DNA of 64,000 nucleotides from CAWJNF01 sp963844235 (GCA_963844235.1 CAWJNF010000004.1:62001-126000); one strand, 5' to 3'. Shown: positions 48,115-56,476, counted from the first letter of the stretch. Notes: generated from the letters alone by a model not told the origin. A program made the numbers and translations.

Positions 48115-49155
48115 CTAAGCCCGGTCGAGCAGTACGGCGCCGGGGAGCTCGCGGGCGGCGGGGTAGCCGTGCTCTGTCCCTTCGATGCCCATCACGGCAG
48201 CCAGCCGGGCCAGGAGCTCGGGCGGCGGCTCCAGCTCACGGGCGCTGGAGGCGGTGCGGGCGGTCTCCCGCACGAGCCGCGGGTCTGCCCCGGTCAGCCG
48301 CTGTACCACCGTCGGGTTCGCGCCGAGCGCGATCACGTCGCCGGGCGGCAGCACGCCCTGGTACTCCGGCACCGATGCGTACTCGTCGACCACGCGGCCT
48401 CGCTCCAGCAGCACGTAGCGGACGACGGCGCCGTACTCGATCCCGATCACGAGCACGACGGCGCCCATCCTGTCGGACACTTCGAGCGCGAGGCGGCGCA
48501 GCATAGAGGGCTCCCGGTCGCAGAGCTCGTCGTAGATCGCCGTCCAGCCGTTCCGAAAAGAGGAGACGACGCTACCGCGCGAGCCGCCAGGAAGACGCGG
48601 GACGAACCGTTGCACGGCCCGCACGACTGAGTCGACATCGTCCGTCTGCACGTGGATCGAGCCGAAGGACGGCTCCGGCTCGTCGGCCGTGAGCCGCGGG
48701 ACCAGCTCCGGCAGCGGCATGAAGAGGTTGCGCGACTCCTCCAGGAAGCCGAGCCTCTCGTAGATTGCCCGAGCCTCGACGTTCGACGTCAGCACCTCGA
48801 GGGTCATGGTCTCGGCGCCGCGCTCGACGCCCCAGGCCGCGACCTCGGCCATGAGCGCCTTCGCCAGGCCCTCCCGGCGAGCGCGTGGCCGCACGTAGAT
48901 CGAGTCGAGGAGGCAGATGCGCCCGTCACCGGTCTCGGCGCCGTCTTCGACCTTCGCCAGGGCGTATCCAACCTGGCCGTCGTCGTCCTCGGCAAGCAGC
49001 GCGAGGCCTGTACGAGCCATCTCGCCGACGTCGCCGACGTCCCGATCCCACGTGACCTGGCCGCGGTGCAGCATCTCCGGAACCTCACGCTCGAACTCCT
49101 CCCAGAGCGCGCGCAGCTCGGGAACCTCAGCCTCTGTGAGCCGGCGGATCCTCAT
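48115..49155 (-). CDS. GNAT acetyltransferase fused to an unknown C-terminal domain
   Basis: A 346-residue protein. Residues 1-150 form a GNAT domain: MRIRRLTEAEVPELRALWEE, ICLLDSIYVRPRARREGLAK (acetyl-CoA-binding), and EVLTSNVEARAIYERLGFLE. Residues about 165-345 form a second domain with SIHVQTDDVDSVVRAVQRFV, VVSSFRNGWTAIYDELCDR and VVLVIGIEYGAVVRYVLLER, which I do not recognise; it resembles sensor-type alpha/beta folds. ATG 49155 overlaps the HAD gene stop by 4 bp. Acceptor unknown. Confidence 0.75.
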   Translation of the reverse strand: MRIRRLTEAEVPELRALWEEFEREVPEMLHRGQVTWDRDVGDVGEMARTGLALLAEDDDGQVGYALAKVEDGAETGDGRICLLDSIYVRPRARREGLAKALMAEVAAWGVERGAETMTLEVLTSNVEARAIYERLGFLEESRNLFMPLPELVPRLTADEPEPSFGSIHVQTDDVDSVVRAVQRFVPRLPGGSRGSVVSSFRNGWTAIYDELCDREPSMLRRLALEVSDRMGAVVLVIGIEYGAVVRYVLLERGRVVDEYASVPEYQGVLPPGDVIALGANPTVVQRLTGADPRLVRETARTASSARELEPPPELLARLAAVMGIEGTEHGYPAARELPGAVLLDRA

Positions 49156-49787
49156 GCGGCGAGGGAGCGCGCGATCTCGTGGAAGTCGTCGAACGGCTCG
49201 AACGGGACGCCGCGCTCGGCCAGGTAGCGCGCCAGCCCATGACGCGCGAAGACGCGATCGGACGCCTCGGCGCCGCAGCGATCCGATATGCCGTCGCCGA
49301 CGTACACGGACTCCTCGCCGTCCGACTCGGCGACCACCGCGGCCCGCTTGCACGGCTCGCCGCAGATGGGACAGGGCGTCTCGTCGCGGAAGGTCGCGCG
49401 CCAGCCGGCCGGATCGGGGTCGATCGAGTTCGACAGCACCTCGACGTCGCCGAGACCTTCCCGCTCGAGCACGGGGCGGATCAGCTCGTCGAAGCCGCTC
49501 GAGAGGACGACGAGCCGCCAGCCTCGCTCCCGAGCAAGCTCGACGAGCTCGTGGAATCCCGGCCGGATCGCTGCGTTCTCGAGCACCCAGGCGACGACCT
49601 CATCGAGCGGTGCACGCACCGGCTCGAACTCGCGCCGCAGCACCTCGTGCAGCGTCAGGCGGTTCTCGTCGAGCCCCCGGTCGACCTCGGCGTACACCTC
49701 CGGGTCACCGAAGGTCTGCGCGATCGTGTCGAGCATGTCGTGCTCCGTGATCGTGCCGTCGTAATCGACGAAGAGCGTTCGGTCCAT
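49152..49787 (-). CDS. HAD-superfamily phosphatase (HAD-IB, SerB/MtnX-like)
   Basis: A 211-residue phosphatase. Motif I is FVDYDGTIT with the nucleophile Asp, motif II VVLSSGF, and motifs III/IV lie in VYVGDGISDRCGAE. Between motifs II and III there is a cysteine cluster CPICGEPCKR, as seen in MtnX-like and phosphoserine-phosphatase-like HADs, probably a small metal-binding insertion. Substrate could be a methylthioribulose-pathway phosphate, phosphoserine or another small phosphate. ATG 49787; overlaps the GNAT gene. Divergent from the nitrilase gene by 17 bp. Confidence 0.85.
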   Translation of the reverse strand: MDRTLFVDYDGTITEHDMLDTIAQTFGDPEVYAEVDRGLDENRLTLHEVLRREFEPVRAPLDEVVAWVLENAAIRPGFHELVELARERGWRLVVLSSGFDELIRPVLEREGLGDVEVLSNSIDPDPAGWRATFRDETPCPICGEPCKRAAVVAESDGEESVYVGDGISDRCGAEASDRVFARHGLARYLAERGVPFEPFDDFHEIARSLAA

Positions 49788-49804
49788 GGACAAGGCCAGG
49801 ATAG

Positions 49805-50743
49805 ATGGCACAGAATGAGCACGTGCGCGCACCCGTAAAGATCGCCTGCGTCCAGGCGGAGCCCGTCATCCTCGACCAGCAGCGGACGCTCGACAAGCTC
49901 GAGTCGCTTACGGCCGAGGCCGCTGCCGCGGGCGCCGAGCTCGTCGTCTTCCCGGAGACTTTCGTGCCCGCCTACCCGTCCTCGAGCTGGGCGAAGTACC
50001 TCGCCGGCTGGGACGACCCGAAGGCGAAGGCGGCCTTCGCCATGCTCGCACGCGAGTCCGTCGAGGTCTCGGGGCCGGGCGGCGACCGGCTTGCGGAGAT
50101 CGCCCGGACGGTCGGCGTCTGGCTCGTGACGGGTGTCGACGAGATCGAGCGCGAGCGGCCGGGCACGATCTACAACACGCTTCTCTACTACAGCCCCGCC
50201 GGCGAGCTTGCGCTCAAGCACCGCAAGCTCATGCCGACGAATCACGAGCGGCTCGTCTGGGGCCAGGGCGACGGCGGCGGCCTGCGCGCGATCGAGACGC
50301 CGCTGGGCCGCCTCGGCGGACTCATCTGCTGGGAGAACTACATGCCGCTCGCCCGCTTCGCGCTCTACGAGTCGGGGGTCGAGATCTACGTCGCCTCGAC
50401 GGCGGACGACGGCGATCGCTGGCAGCCGACGCTCGTCCACATCGCCCTCGAGTCGCGCTCCTACGTGATCTCGGCGTGCCACTACCAGCGCGCGACGAGC
50501 TACCCGGACGACTTCCCGCTGAAGGCGGAGATCGTGGAGAAGGGCTTCATCGGACGCGGCGGCAGCGCCATCCTCGCCCCCGACGGCTCCTACCTGGCCG
50601 GGCCGCTGTGGGAGGAGGAGGGCATCCTCTACGCGACATTGGATCCGCAGAAGCTCCTCGAGGAGCGCCAGCGCTTCGACCCCGTCGGGCACTACAACCG
50701 CCCCGACGTCTTCCAACTCTCGGTTCGCGAGCCAGCGGGCTAG
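49805..50743 (+). CDS. Nitrilase (carbon-nitrogen hydrolase family)
   Basis: A 312-residue nitrilase-superfamily enzyme with the full Glu-Lys-Cys triad: Glu in VVFPETFVPAYP (about residue 58), Lys in KHRKLMPTNHERLVWGQG (about 143) and Cys in GGLICWENYMPLAR (about 177). The YPSSSW, WGQGDG and CWENYMPLARFALY context is that of true nitrilases (branch 1), hydrolysing R-CN to acid and ammonia; cyanide hydratase is an alternative. ATG 49805. The 3' end overlaps the convergent DMT gene by 4 bp. Confidence 0.9.
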   Translation: MAQNEHVRAPVKIACVQAEPVILDQQRTLDKLESLTAEAAAAGAELVVFPETFVPAYPSSSWAKYLAGWDDPKAKAAFAMLARESVEVSGPGGDRLAEIARTVGVWLVTGVDEIERERPGTIYNTLLYYSPAGELALKHRKLMPTNHERLVWGQGDGGGLRAIETPLGRLGGLICWENYMPLARFALYESGVEIYVASTADDGDRWQPTLVHIALESRSYVISACHYQRATSYPDDFPLKAEIVEKGFIGRGGSAILAPDGSYLAGPLWEEEGILYATLDPQKLLEERQRFDPVGHYNRPDVFQLSVREPAG

Positions 50744-51645
50744 TCCACGACCTCGACCGGGGGCCGCCGCGAGTGCGCCAGCACGATGCCGGCGGCAATC
50801 ACGCCGCCGCCGGCGATCTGCAGCGGGCTGAGCGTCTCGGAGAGCACGAGCACCGCGAAGATCGCGCCCAGGAACGGCTGCAGGTTCGCGTAGAGCGACG
50901 CCCGGTTCGCTCCGGCCTGCCCGATCGCCTTGAACCACGTGACGTTCGAGATCACGAAGGCAGCGAGCGTGCTGTAGGCAAGCGCTGCCCAGGCGAGCCC
51001 GCTTACGGCGCTCCAGTCGGTGCCGACGAGCTGCGGCGTGGCCGTGGCCACGAGGGGCCCGATGGCGGCGAGCCCCACGACGGCGCTGATCCGGTACGGG
51101 GTGAGGCGCTGCATGATCGGGCCGGCGACCACCGAGTAGAACGCCCAGGTCGCGGCGGCGACCAGGACCAGCAGGATGCCTCCGAGGTCGCCGGAGAGGC
51201 CGCCCTCGGTGTCGGCGGCGACCAGCGCCACCCCACCGAACGACACGACCACGGCGAGCAAATGCCGGCCCGTCGGCTGCTCGACGCCGAGCAGCCAGCC
51301 GAGGAAGGTGACGAACACCGGCAGCGTCCCGAACACGAGCGCCACCGTCGACGCGTTTGCCAGGTTCACGGCCGAGACGAACGCCATCTGGTTCACGTAG
51401 ACGGCGAGCCCGACGGCGCCCGCGAGCATCCACAGGTCGCGGCCGCGAACGCGAATGTCTCCCTCGCGGACGGCGGTCACGCCCGCGAAGATCAACGAGC
51501 CGACGCCGAAGCGAAACGCCGCGTAGACGAGCGGCGCGAAGCCGTTCGAGACGGCGTACTTGACGACCGGGTAGTTGAAGCTCCAGAGCACGACGGTCAC
51601 GATCAGCAGGACGTCCGCCGAGTGGAGTCTCAGGGCCCGTCTCAA
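50740..51645 (-). CDS. EamA-type DMT-superfamily transporter
   Basis: A 301-residue membrane protein with ten predicted helices arranged as two EamA repeats (about 10-140 and 155-285); hallmark sequences are VLWSFNYPVVKYAV, FRFGVGSLIFAG, ASTVALVFGTLPVFVTFLG, and the second-repeat RASLYANLQPFLGAIFAVL. Likely an exporter of amino acids or metabolites; substrate unknown. No ATG is available; TTG 51645 gives a start just before the first helix, and the longer frame upstream is antisense to the next gene. Confidence 0.85.
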   Translation of the reverse strand: MRRALRLHSADVLLIVTVVLWSFNYPVVKYAVSNGFAPLVYAAFRFGVGSLIFAGVTAVREGDIRVRGRDLWMLAGAVGLAVYVNQMAFVSAVNLANASTVALVFGTLPVFVTFLGWLLGVEQPTGRHLLAVVVSFGGVALVAADTEGGLSGDLGGILLVLVAAATWAFYSVVAGPIMQRLTPYRISAVVGLAAIGPLVATATPQLVGTDWSAVSGLAWAALAYSTLAAFVISNVTWFKAIGQAGANRASLYANLQPFLGAIFAVLVLSETLSPLQIAGGGVIAAGIVLAHSRRPPVEVVD

Positions 51646-51747
51646 GTCGGAGCTCGACGACGCGTGCTGAAACGAGCTCCAGGCGCCACGGGGGCGAGCA
51701 TAGTGCTGCCGGGAGCACGTCAGACCGGGTGGTACTGTTCCTCCCCG

Positions 51748-52017
51748 ATGGCTGTGCGGCCCGAGCCCACCGTCGAGGACGTGATGGCGCTCACGTGTGC
51801 GGCGACCCCGCACTTCGCCTACCAGATCCGGGCGCGGGTACGGGCTCTCGTCCGCGAGCTGCCCGCCGAGCACCCGGCGCGGCACTACGGCGAGGAGCAG
51901 ATCGCCATGCTCGAGGAGCTCGGACGCGCGACGTCGAAGGCCGCCGAGGGCCCGCTCGAGCCTCGCAGCAGGCTCGGCTGGGAGACGATCCCGAGCCACC
52001 GCGCGCTGCGCCACTGA
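51748..52017 (+). CDS. Small conserved-looking hypothetical protein
   Basis: An 89-residue mostly helical soluble protein: PTVEDVMALTCAATPHFAYQ, IRARVRALVRELPAEHPARH, EEQIAMLEELGRATSKA. ATG 51748. The fabL start (TTG 52023) lies 5 bp after its stop, so they are almost certainly co-transcribed. Not recognised; its placement before FabL is the only hint about function. Confidence 0.65.
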   Translation: MAVRPEPTVEDVMALTCAATPHFAYQIRARVRALVRELPAEHPARHYGEEQIAMLEELGRATSKAAEGPLEPRSRLGWETIPSHRALRH

Positions 52018-52022
52018 GGGCC

Positions 52023-52766
52023 TTGCCGGCGTTCGACGGCAAGTCTGTCCTCGTGACCGGCGGCTCCCGGGGCATCGGAAAGGCGATCGCGCTGCGGTTC
52101 GCCGAGCTCGGAGCGGTGCGCGTCGCGATCGGCTACCTGCGGTCGGACCGCGCGGCGGAGGCTACCGCCGGGGAGCTGCGCGGCCGCGGCGCCGAGCCGA
52201 TCCTGCTGCGCGGGAACATCGGCGATGCCGAGCGGGTCGCCGAGTTGCTGGCGCAGGCCGGGCCTCTCGACGTGATCGTGGCGAACGCCGCCACCGGAGT
52301 CATCCGGCCGACGCTCGAGCTGGAGGAGAAGCACTGGGACTGGACGATCAACGCGAACGCACGGTCGGTCTTCACGCTGGCTCGTCACGCGGCGCCGTCG
52401 ATGCCGGCCGGCAGCTCGATCGTCGCCGTCTCGAGCCTCGGCTCTGTCCGCGTGCTCGACGACTACGTGCTCGTCGGCGTCTCGAAGGCGGCGATCGAGA
52501 CGCTCGTTCGCTACCTCGCCGTCGAGCTCGCTCCACGCGGGATACGCGTCAACGCGGTCTCCGCCGGGCTCGTCGAGACGGGCGCGCTCGACCACTTTCC
52601 CAACCGAGAGCAGATGCTCGCCTACCATCGCTCGCGGACGCCGACCGGACGGCTCGTCGAGCCGCCGGAGATCGCCGACGCCGTCTGCTTCCTCGCTTCG
52701 CCCGCCGCGGAGATGATTCGCGGCCACACGCTCGTCGTCGACGGCGGCTATTCGCTGCTCGCGTGA
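52023..52766 (+). CDS. fabL: Enoyl-[acyl-carrier-protein] reductase III, FabL type
   Basis: NADPH-dependent enoyl-ACP reductase of the FabL group. 247 residues. Seen: TGGSRGIGKAIALRFAELG, GYLRSDRAAEATAGEL, NAATGVIRPTLELEEKHWDW (very close to Bacillus FabL), Tyr-x6-Lys in YVLVGVSKA, HFPNREQML, and AEMIRGHTLVVDGGYSLLA. TTG 52023 is used because it gives the normal short N-terminus (PAFDGKSVLV) and is preceded by GAGG. The window also encodes FabI (9625-10404). FabL is reported to be much less sensitive to triclosan. Confidence 0.9.
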   Translation: MPAFDGKSVLVTGGSRGIGKAIALRFAELGAVRVAIGYLRSDRAAEATAGELRGRGAEPILLRGNIGDAERVAELLAQAGPLDVIVANAATGVIRPTLELEEKHWDWTINANARSVFTLARHAAPSMPAGSSIVAVSSLGSVRVLDDYVLVGVSKAAIETLVRYLAVELAPRGIRVNAVSAGLVETGALDHFPNREQMLAYHRSRTPTGRLVEPPEIADAVCFLASPAAEMIRGHTLVVDGGYSLLA

Positions 52767-52771
52767 GCAGC

Positions 52772-52896
52772 GGGCCGGATGAGATCCGCCCCTACATGGC
52801 CTGACGGGCCGGTCGGGGACCGGCCCCTACATGTCACCCCAGGGGCGTCGACGGCCGGTCGGGGACCGGCCCCTACGTGTCACCCCAGGGGCCGTC
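52772..52896. repeat. REP hairpins and a 46-47-bp direct repeat upstream of the MFS-MarR unit
   Basis: A class I REP with one base lost from an arm (52772-52794) is followed by two class II units (52806-52830 and 52852-52876) with arms GGCCGGTC and GACCGGCC around GGG, each ending CCCCTAC. The class II units sit inside a 46-47-bp direct repeat that also includes TGTCACCCCAGGGG (52803-52849 and 52850-52896). The series lies between fabL and the MFS promoter. Confidence 0.85.
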
Positions 52897-52958
52897 GCGG
52901 GAGGTCGAGGAGCCGGCCCACGGCGCATGTACCGAAGACGTCACGTCGATCGAGCCGC

Positions 52959-52981
52959 TATACTTTCATTACGTAACGAAA
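52959..52981 (+). promoter_or_regulatory. Probable -10 box and MarR-type operator over the MFS start
   Basis: TATACT (52959-52964) is a good -10 box. It is followed by the near-perfect palindrome TTTCATTACGTAACGAAA (52964-52981; 16 of 18 symmetric), whose last base is the A of the MFS ATG. No -35 box or Shine-Dalgarno is evident, so the mRNA leader would be about 10 nt or less. The arrangement fits repression by the MarR protein encoded as the second gene of this unit (inference). Confidence 0.65.
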
Positions 52982-54438
52982 TGAATGATCGCAGCGTATA
53001 TCCCCTCGGCCGGCGCAGAACGCTGGTCGTGCTCACGGGAACGCTGCTAGGGATGCTCGTCGCGTCGCTCAACCAGACGCTCGCGGCCACGGCGCTACCC
53101 ACGATCGTCGAGGAGCTCGGCGGCGTCGAGCGCTACTCCTGGGTCTTCTCCGCGTACGTCCTCGCGGCGACGCTCGCGATCCCGCTCTACGGGAAGCTCT
53201 CCGACGCGCACGGGCGGCGGCCGCTCTTCGCTGCGGCGATCGTACTGTTCTCCGCGGGCTCCGTGATGGCCGCGCTGGCGCCCTCCATGGAGGTGCTCGT
53301 CGCCGGCCGAGCGGTGCAGGGCCTCGGCGCCGGGGGCCTGCTGCCACTCGGGATGGCGGTCATCGGCGACATCATCGCGCCGCGCGCACGCGGCAAGTGG
53401 CAGGCCGTCAACGGCACCGTGTTCGCCATGTCCGCCGTCGGCGGCCCCCTGCTCGGCGGCTGGATCGCGGACAACGCATCGTGGCGGCTCGTCTTCGTCG
53501 TCAGCCTGCCGGTCGCCGCGCTCGCGCTCGCCGTCGTCTGGCTCGGCTTCGGGACGTGGGGCGTACGCACGAGCCGGAGCATCGACTGGATCGGTGCCCT
53601 GCTGCTCACGCTCGCGGCCGGCACCGCGCTCGTGGGCGTATCGTCCGGAGGCGTCGACCACCCCTGGGGCTCCCCGCTCATCGTCTCCCTCCTAGTCGGA
53701 TCGCTCGCGCTTTCCGTCCTGCTCGTCCTTTGGGAGCGGCGGGTTCCCGAGCCGTTCGTGCCGCTCGGCCTGCTCGGCCGCCGCGCCGTCGCGAGCGCCG
53801 AGGTGGCGCTCTTCGCGATCGGCGGAGCAGCCTTCGGGGCGGTGGCGTTCGTTCCGCTCTTCGTCCAGGGCGTGCTCGGCGAGAGCGCAACGCGCGCCGG
53901 AGCCGTGCTGACGCCCTTCATGCTCTCCTGGATCGGAGCGGGCATCGTCGCCGGTCAGCTCGTGTCGCGGACCGGGCGGCCGCGGCCGATCCTGCTCGCC
54001 GGGCCGCCGATCATGGGGGTGGGGTTCGCGCTGCTCGCGTCGATGGACGCCGACACGACGACGGCCACCGCCATCCGGGACATGATCCTCGTCGGCATCG
54101 GCATCGGGCTGATGATGCAGACGCTCGTCATCGTCGTGCAGAACGCTGCGCCGCAGGGACTGATGGGCATCGCCACCGCCTCGGCACAGTTCTCCCGCTG
54201 GATCGGCGCGAGCGTCGGCGTGACCGCGATGGGCGCGATCGTCGCCGGACGGCTGGGTCAGCCGGCGCTTCCATCCGCGCGCCCATCCGAGCTGGCAGGG
54301 GCCCTCCACCCGGCCTTCGCGCTCGGCGTCGGACTGGCCGCCGTCGCGCTCGCGGCCATGATCGCGCTGCCCCATGTCAAGCTTCGCATGCGGTTCGACG
54401 AGCCATCCGAGGTCGCGGTGCCGGCCCGCGCACGATGA
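52981..54438 (+). CDS. DHA2-family MFS multidrug transporter (EmrB/QacA-like)
   Basis: A 485-residue proton antiporter with 14 predicted helices. Seen: SLNQTLAATALPTIVEELGG (DHA2 motif D1), YGKLSDAHGRRPLFAAAI (motif A), LVAGRAVQGLGAGGLLPLGM (motif B), and GPLLGGWIADNASWRLVFVV (motif C). Exports hydrophobic or cationic drugs in relatives. ATG 52981. The stop overlaps the MarR start as ATGA, so transporter and regulator are translated together, a common efflux arrangement. Confidence 0.92.
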   Translation: MNDRSVYPLGRRRTLVVLTGTLLGMLVASLNQTLAATALPTIVEELGGVERYSWVFSAYVLAATLAIPLYGKLSDAHGRRPLFAAAIVLFSAGSVMAALAPSMEVLVAGRAVQGLGAGGLLPLGMAVIGDIIAPRARGKWQAVNGTVFAMSAVGGPLLGGWIADNASWRLVFVVSLPVAALALAVVWLGFGTWGVRTSRSIDWIGALLLTLAAGTALVGVSSGGVDHPWGSPLIVSLLVGSLALSVLLVLWERRVPEPFVPLGLLGRRAVASAEVALFAIGGAAFGAVAFVPLFVQGVLGESATRAGAVLTPFMLSWIGAGIVAGQLVSRTGRPRPILLAGPPIMGVGFALLASMDADTTTATAIRDMILVGIGIGLMMQTLVIVVQNAAPQGLMGIATASAQFSRWIGASVGVTAMGAIVAGRLGQPALPSARPSELAGALHPAFALGVGLAAVALAAMIALPHVKLRMRFDEPSEVAVPARAR

Positions 54439-54908
54439 AACGCGAGGAGACCGAGCGCATGGCCGAGGGCATCGTCCGCCTCCGCGACGAGATCCTGCGG
54501 CGGCGCGAGCCGGACGCCGAGGGCGGCGCGGTGGAGCTGACGCCGGCTCAGGGAGCGGCGCTGCGCACGGTGGTGCGGCTCGGACCGCTCCGGGTCGGGG
54601 CACTCGCCGAGGCCCTGGGCGTGACCGTCGCCACCGCAAGCCGAACCGTTGACGGCCTCGCGGCGCTCGGCCTCGTTCAGAGGACGGGCGACCCGTCGGA
54701 CTCGCGCGCCGTGCAGGTCGCTGCGACGCCGAAGGGCAGCGAGGAGCAGCGGCTCCGGCGCGACAGGTTCGTGCGCGCCCTCGAGCGGCTGCTCGAAGAG
54801 CTCTCCGAGGTGGAGCGTCGCCGGCTGGCCAATTCGCTCGCGACGTTGAGCGCGCTCCTCGCCGAGGATCGCGAGACGCTGGACGCGCTCCTGCTCGCCG
54901 AGCGGTGA
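54435..54908 (+). CDS. MarR-family regulator of the adjacent MFS exporter
   Basis: A 157-residue MarR protein: LTPAQGAALRTVVRLGPLRV, HTH VGALAEALGVTVATASRTVD, wing LVQRTGDPSDSRAVQVAATP with the D-S-R motif, and a long C-terminal dimer helix. ATG 54435 overlaps the MFS stop. The palindrome at 52964-52981 is the obvious operator candidate. Repression relieved by the exported compound would be the usual logic, but the ligand is unknown. Confidence 0.9.
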   Translation: MKREETERMAEGIVRLRDEILRRREPDAEGGAVELTPAQGAALRTVVRLGPLRVGALAEALGVTVATASRTVDGLAALGLVQRTGDPSDSRAVQVAATPKGSEEQRLRRDRFVRALERLLEELSEVERRRLANSLATLSALLAEDRETLDALLLAER

Positions 54909-54945
54909 CCGTCACCGGGCTTCCGCTCGCGTACCCGGGAAGAGC

Positions 54946-55662
54946 TCAGCCGGCCAGCCGGCGCCGCACGGCCGCCAGCTGCGCGGCAGAGGAGCCCGCC
55001 GCGTCGAGGTAGCCCTCGACGCCGCCGAAACGCTCCTCGACGAGCCTGAGCGTGGCGAGCATCGTTCCGTGATCAGCGCTCGAGAGCCACGCCCGGCGAG
55101 CACGCTCGGCCGGCTCGAAGGCAGCCTCGATCCACTCCTCGACGAGAGGCCTGACCCGGTCCCCACTGGCCGCGTAGTCCTCGGCGATGGCGTCCTCCGC
55201 GACGCCCGCGAGAGCGAGCAGGAACGCGCATACGAGCCCGGTCCGGTCCTTCCCGACCTGGCAGTGGACCACGATCCCCGCGCTGCCGGCCTCGGCGACG
55301 GCGGCGACCGCATCCGCGAACGCGCCCGCCCGGACCTCCAGCATGCGGCTGTACAGATCCTCCATCCCGTCGGCGGCGAAGAGCTCGTCGGCATCCGCGT
55401 CCTCGAACAGCGGGACGTGGTACTCGTCGAGCCCGGCCGGCAGCCGGCTCGGGGCCCGCTCGTCGGTCGTACGCAGGTCGAGCACCGCCCCCACGCCGTG
55501 GTCGAACAGCGCATCCCAGCCCCGTGACGTGAGCCGGTCGAGGGCGTCGGCGCGGACGACCGAACCGCGGCGCGTGACGCCGCCCATCTCGAGCGGATGG
55601 CCGCCGAGGTCGCGCACATTGACGCAGTCTCCCCAGTCGAGATGTGGATTCCGCACGGTCAT
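54946..55662 (-). CDS. Tyrosine/serine protein phosphatase (PTP-like, family of MptpB/LipA)
   Basis: A 238-residue phosphatase. N-terminal CVNVRDLGGHPLEMGGVTRR is characteristic of the family; the P-loop HCQVGKDRTG carries the Cys-x5-Arg nucleophile. The lysine within the loop marks the triple-specificity/lipid-phosphatase-like group related to mycobacterial PtpB. No signal peptide. ATG 55662. Target unknown; no kinase gene is nearby. The upstream spacer is taken up by the family C element. Confidence 0.88.
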   Translation of the reverse strand: MTVRNPHLDWGDCVNVRDLGGHPLEMGGVTRRGSVVRADALDRLTSRGWDALFDHGVGAVLDLRTTDERAPSRLPAGLDEYHVPLFEDADADELFAADGMEDLYSRMLEVRAGAFADAVAAVAEAGSAGIVVHCQVGKDRTGLVCAFLLALAGVAEDAIAEDYAASGDRVRPLVEEWIEAAFEPAERARRAWLSSADHGTMLATLRLVEERFGGVEGYLDAAGSSAAQLAAVRRRLAG

Positions 55663-55720
55663 GTCCGTCGGAACGGGGACAGATCGAAGCTGTTCTCTCG
55701 CACTTCCACTCTCGGTGAAT

Positions 55721-55880
55721 CGTAGTGGTCGTTCCTGGGAGTTCCGTGGTGCACTGCCGCGCGAGAACCAAGGAGGCAGGAAGCGCCCGTATCGGGCTGA
55801 GATACGGACCCGACCGAGGACACCGGCATGCGCAGGTTCGCAGCCGGCAGTGCCGCGGTACTTCCAGGAGCGACTACTAG
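55721..55880. repeat. Family C long-palindrome element
   Basis: A 160-bp element with imperfect terminal inverted repeats of about 35 bp. The left end CGTAGTGGTCGTTCCTGGGA continues GTTCCGTGGTGCACTGCCG; the right end, reversed, reads CTAGTAGTCGCTCCTGGAAG then TACCGCGGCACTGCCG. The apical hairpin CCGTATC...GATACGG is at about 55789-55806. One copy only in this window, but the same size, end-to-end pairing and GTATC/GATAC apex as families A and B. It fills the spacer between divergent genes. Confidence 0.7.
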
Positions 55881-55889
55881 CATTGACGG

Positions 55890-56165
55890 GTGGGCCACAA
55901 CGCAGCCCCGGCGCCCGGAGCGCTGTCCCGCGTCGGGATCGCCGCGGGTGCCTTCGTCTGCGCCGTGTCCTTCTCGCTCTTCATCCACTCGATCTCGCAG
56001 CTCTCGAGCCCGATCGTGAGCGCTGCCTTCATCGCAGCGGGCGTCGTGCTGCGGCAGCGGGCCTCGACGCCGTCGGGCCAGGCGATCGGGCTCGGGGCAT
56101 TGGTGGGAGGGGCCGTGGCCGCGGTCGCCTCGATCGCGCTGGCAGCTGCCGGAATCGGCGCCTGA
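55890..56165 (+). CDS. Small two-helix membrane protein
   Basis: A 91-residue protein with two or three hydrophobic segments (about 14-35, GIAAGAFVCAVSFSLFIH; 42-55; 66-90, AIGLGALVGGAVAAVASIAL) and an arginine loop between them. GTG 55890, 9 bp after the family C element. It faces the convergent gene ending at 56186. Family not recognised. Confidence 0.65.
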   Translation: MGHNAAPAPGALSRVGIAAGAFVCAVSFSLFIHSISQLSSPIVSAAFIAAGVVLRQRASTPSGQAIGLGALVGGAVAAVASIALAAAGIGA

Positions 56166-56185
56166 CCGTTCGAGCCGACCTCGCG

Positions 56186-56476
56186 CTAGCGCTCCCGCAT
56201 GAAGCCCTGACGGGCGGCGGAGACGAGCGCGACCGCCTCGGGGAAGAGCACTCTCATCGCGTCGCGCAGCGCGAGCGCCTGCTCGTCCACGGTGCCCGTC
56301 ACGTCGAGGCGGCGCAGCGCGGCGCCGGTCAGCTCGACCGCCGTGTTCAGGGTCAGCGTCGCGAACTGCTCACGCTGGGACTCCTGCATCGCCTCCGTCT
56401 GGCGCTCGGCGAACTCGCGCAGACCGCGCATGAGATCCTCGGGATCGCCTCCGAGCGGGAATCCGAATCCTTCCAT
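56186..56476 (-). CDS. Hypothetical helical protein
   Basis: A 96-residue soluble helical protein: MEGFGFPLGGDPEDLMRGLR, EFAERQTEAMQESQREQFAT, LNTAVELTGAALRRLDV. ATG 56476 has GAAAGGAG about 5 nt upstream, a good ribosome site. It follows the 175-residue gene at 56493 after 16 bp and is likely coexpressed. Not recognised. Confidence 0.7.
   Translation of the reverse strand: MEGFGFPLGGDPEDLMRGLREFAERQTEAMQESQREQFATLTLNTAVELTGAALRRLDVTGTVDEQALALRDAMRVLFPEAVALVSAARQGFMRER

Noticed and set aside
51699..51713. Third family B repeat copy (GTGCTGCCGGGAGCAC-like)
   Set aside because: Only about 16 bp of end-like sequence and no second end nearby; could be chance or a small hairpin.
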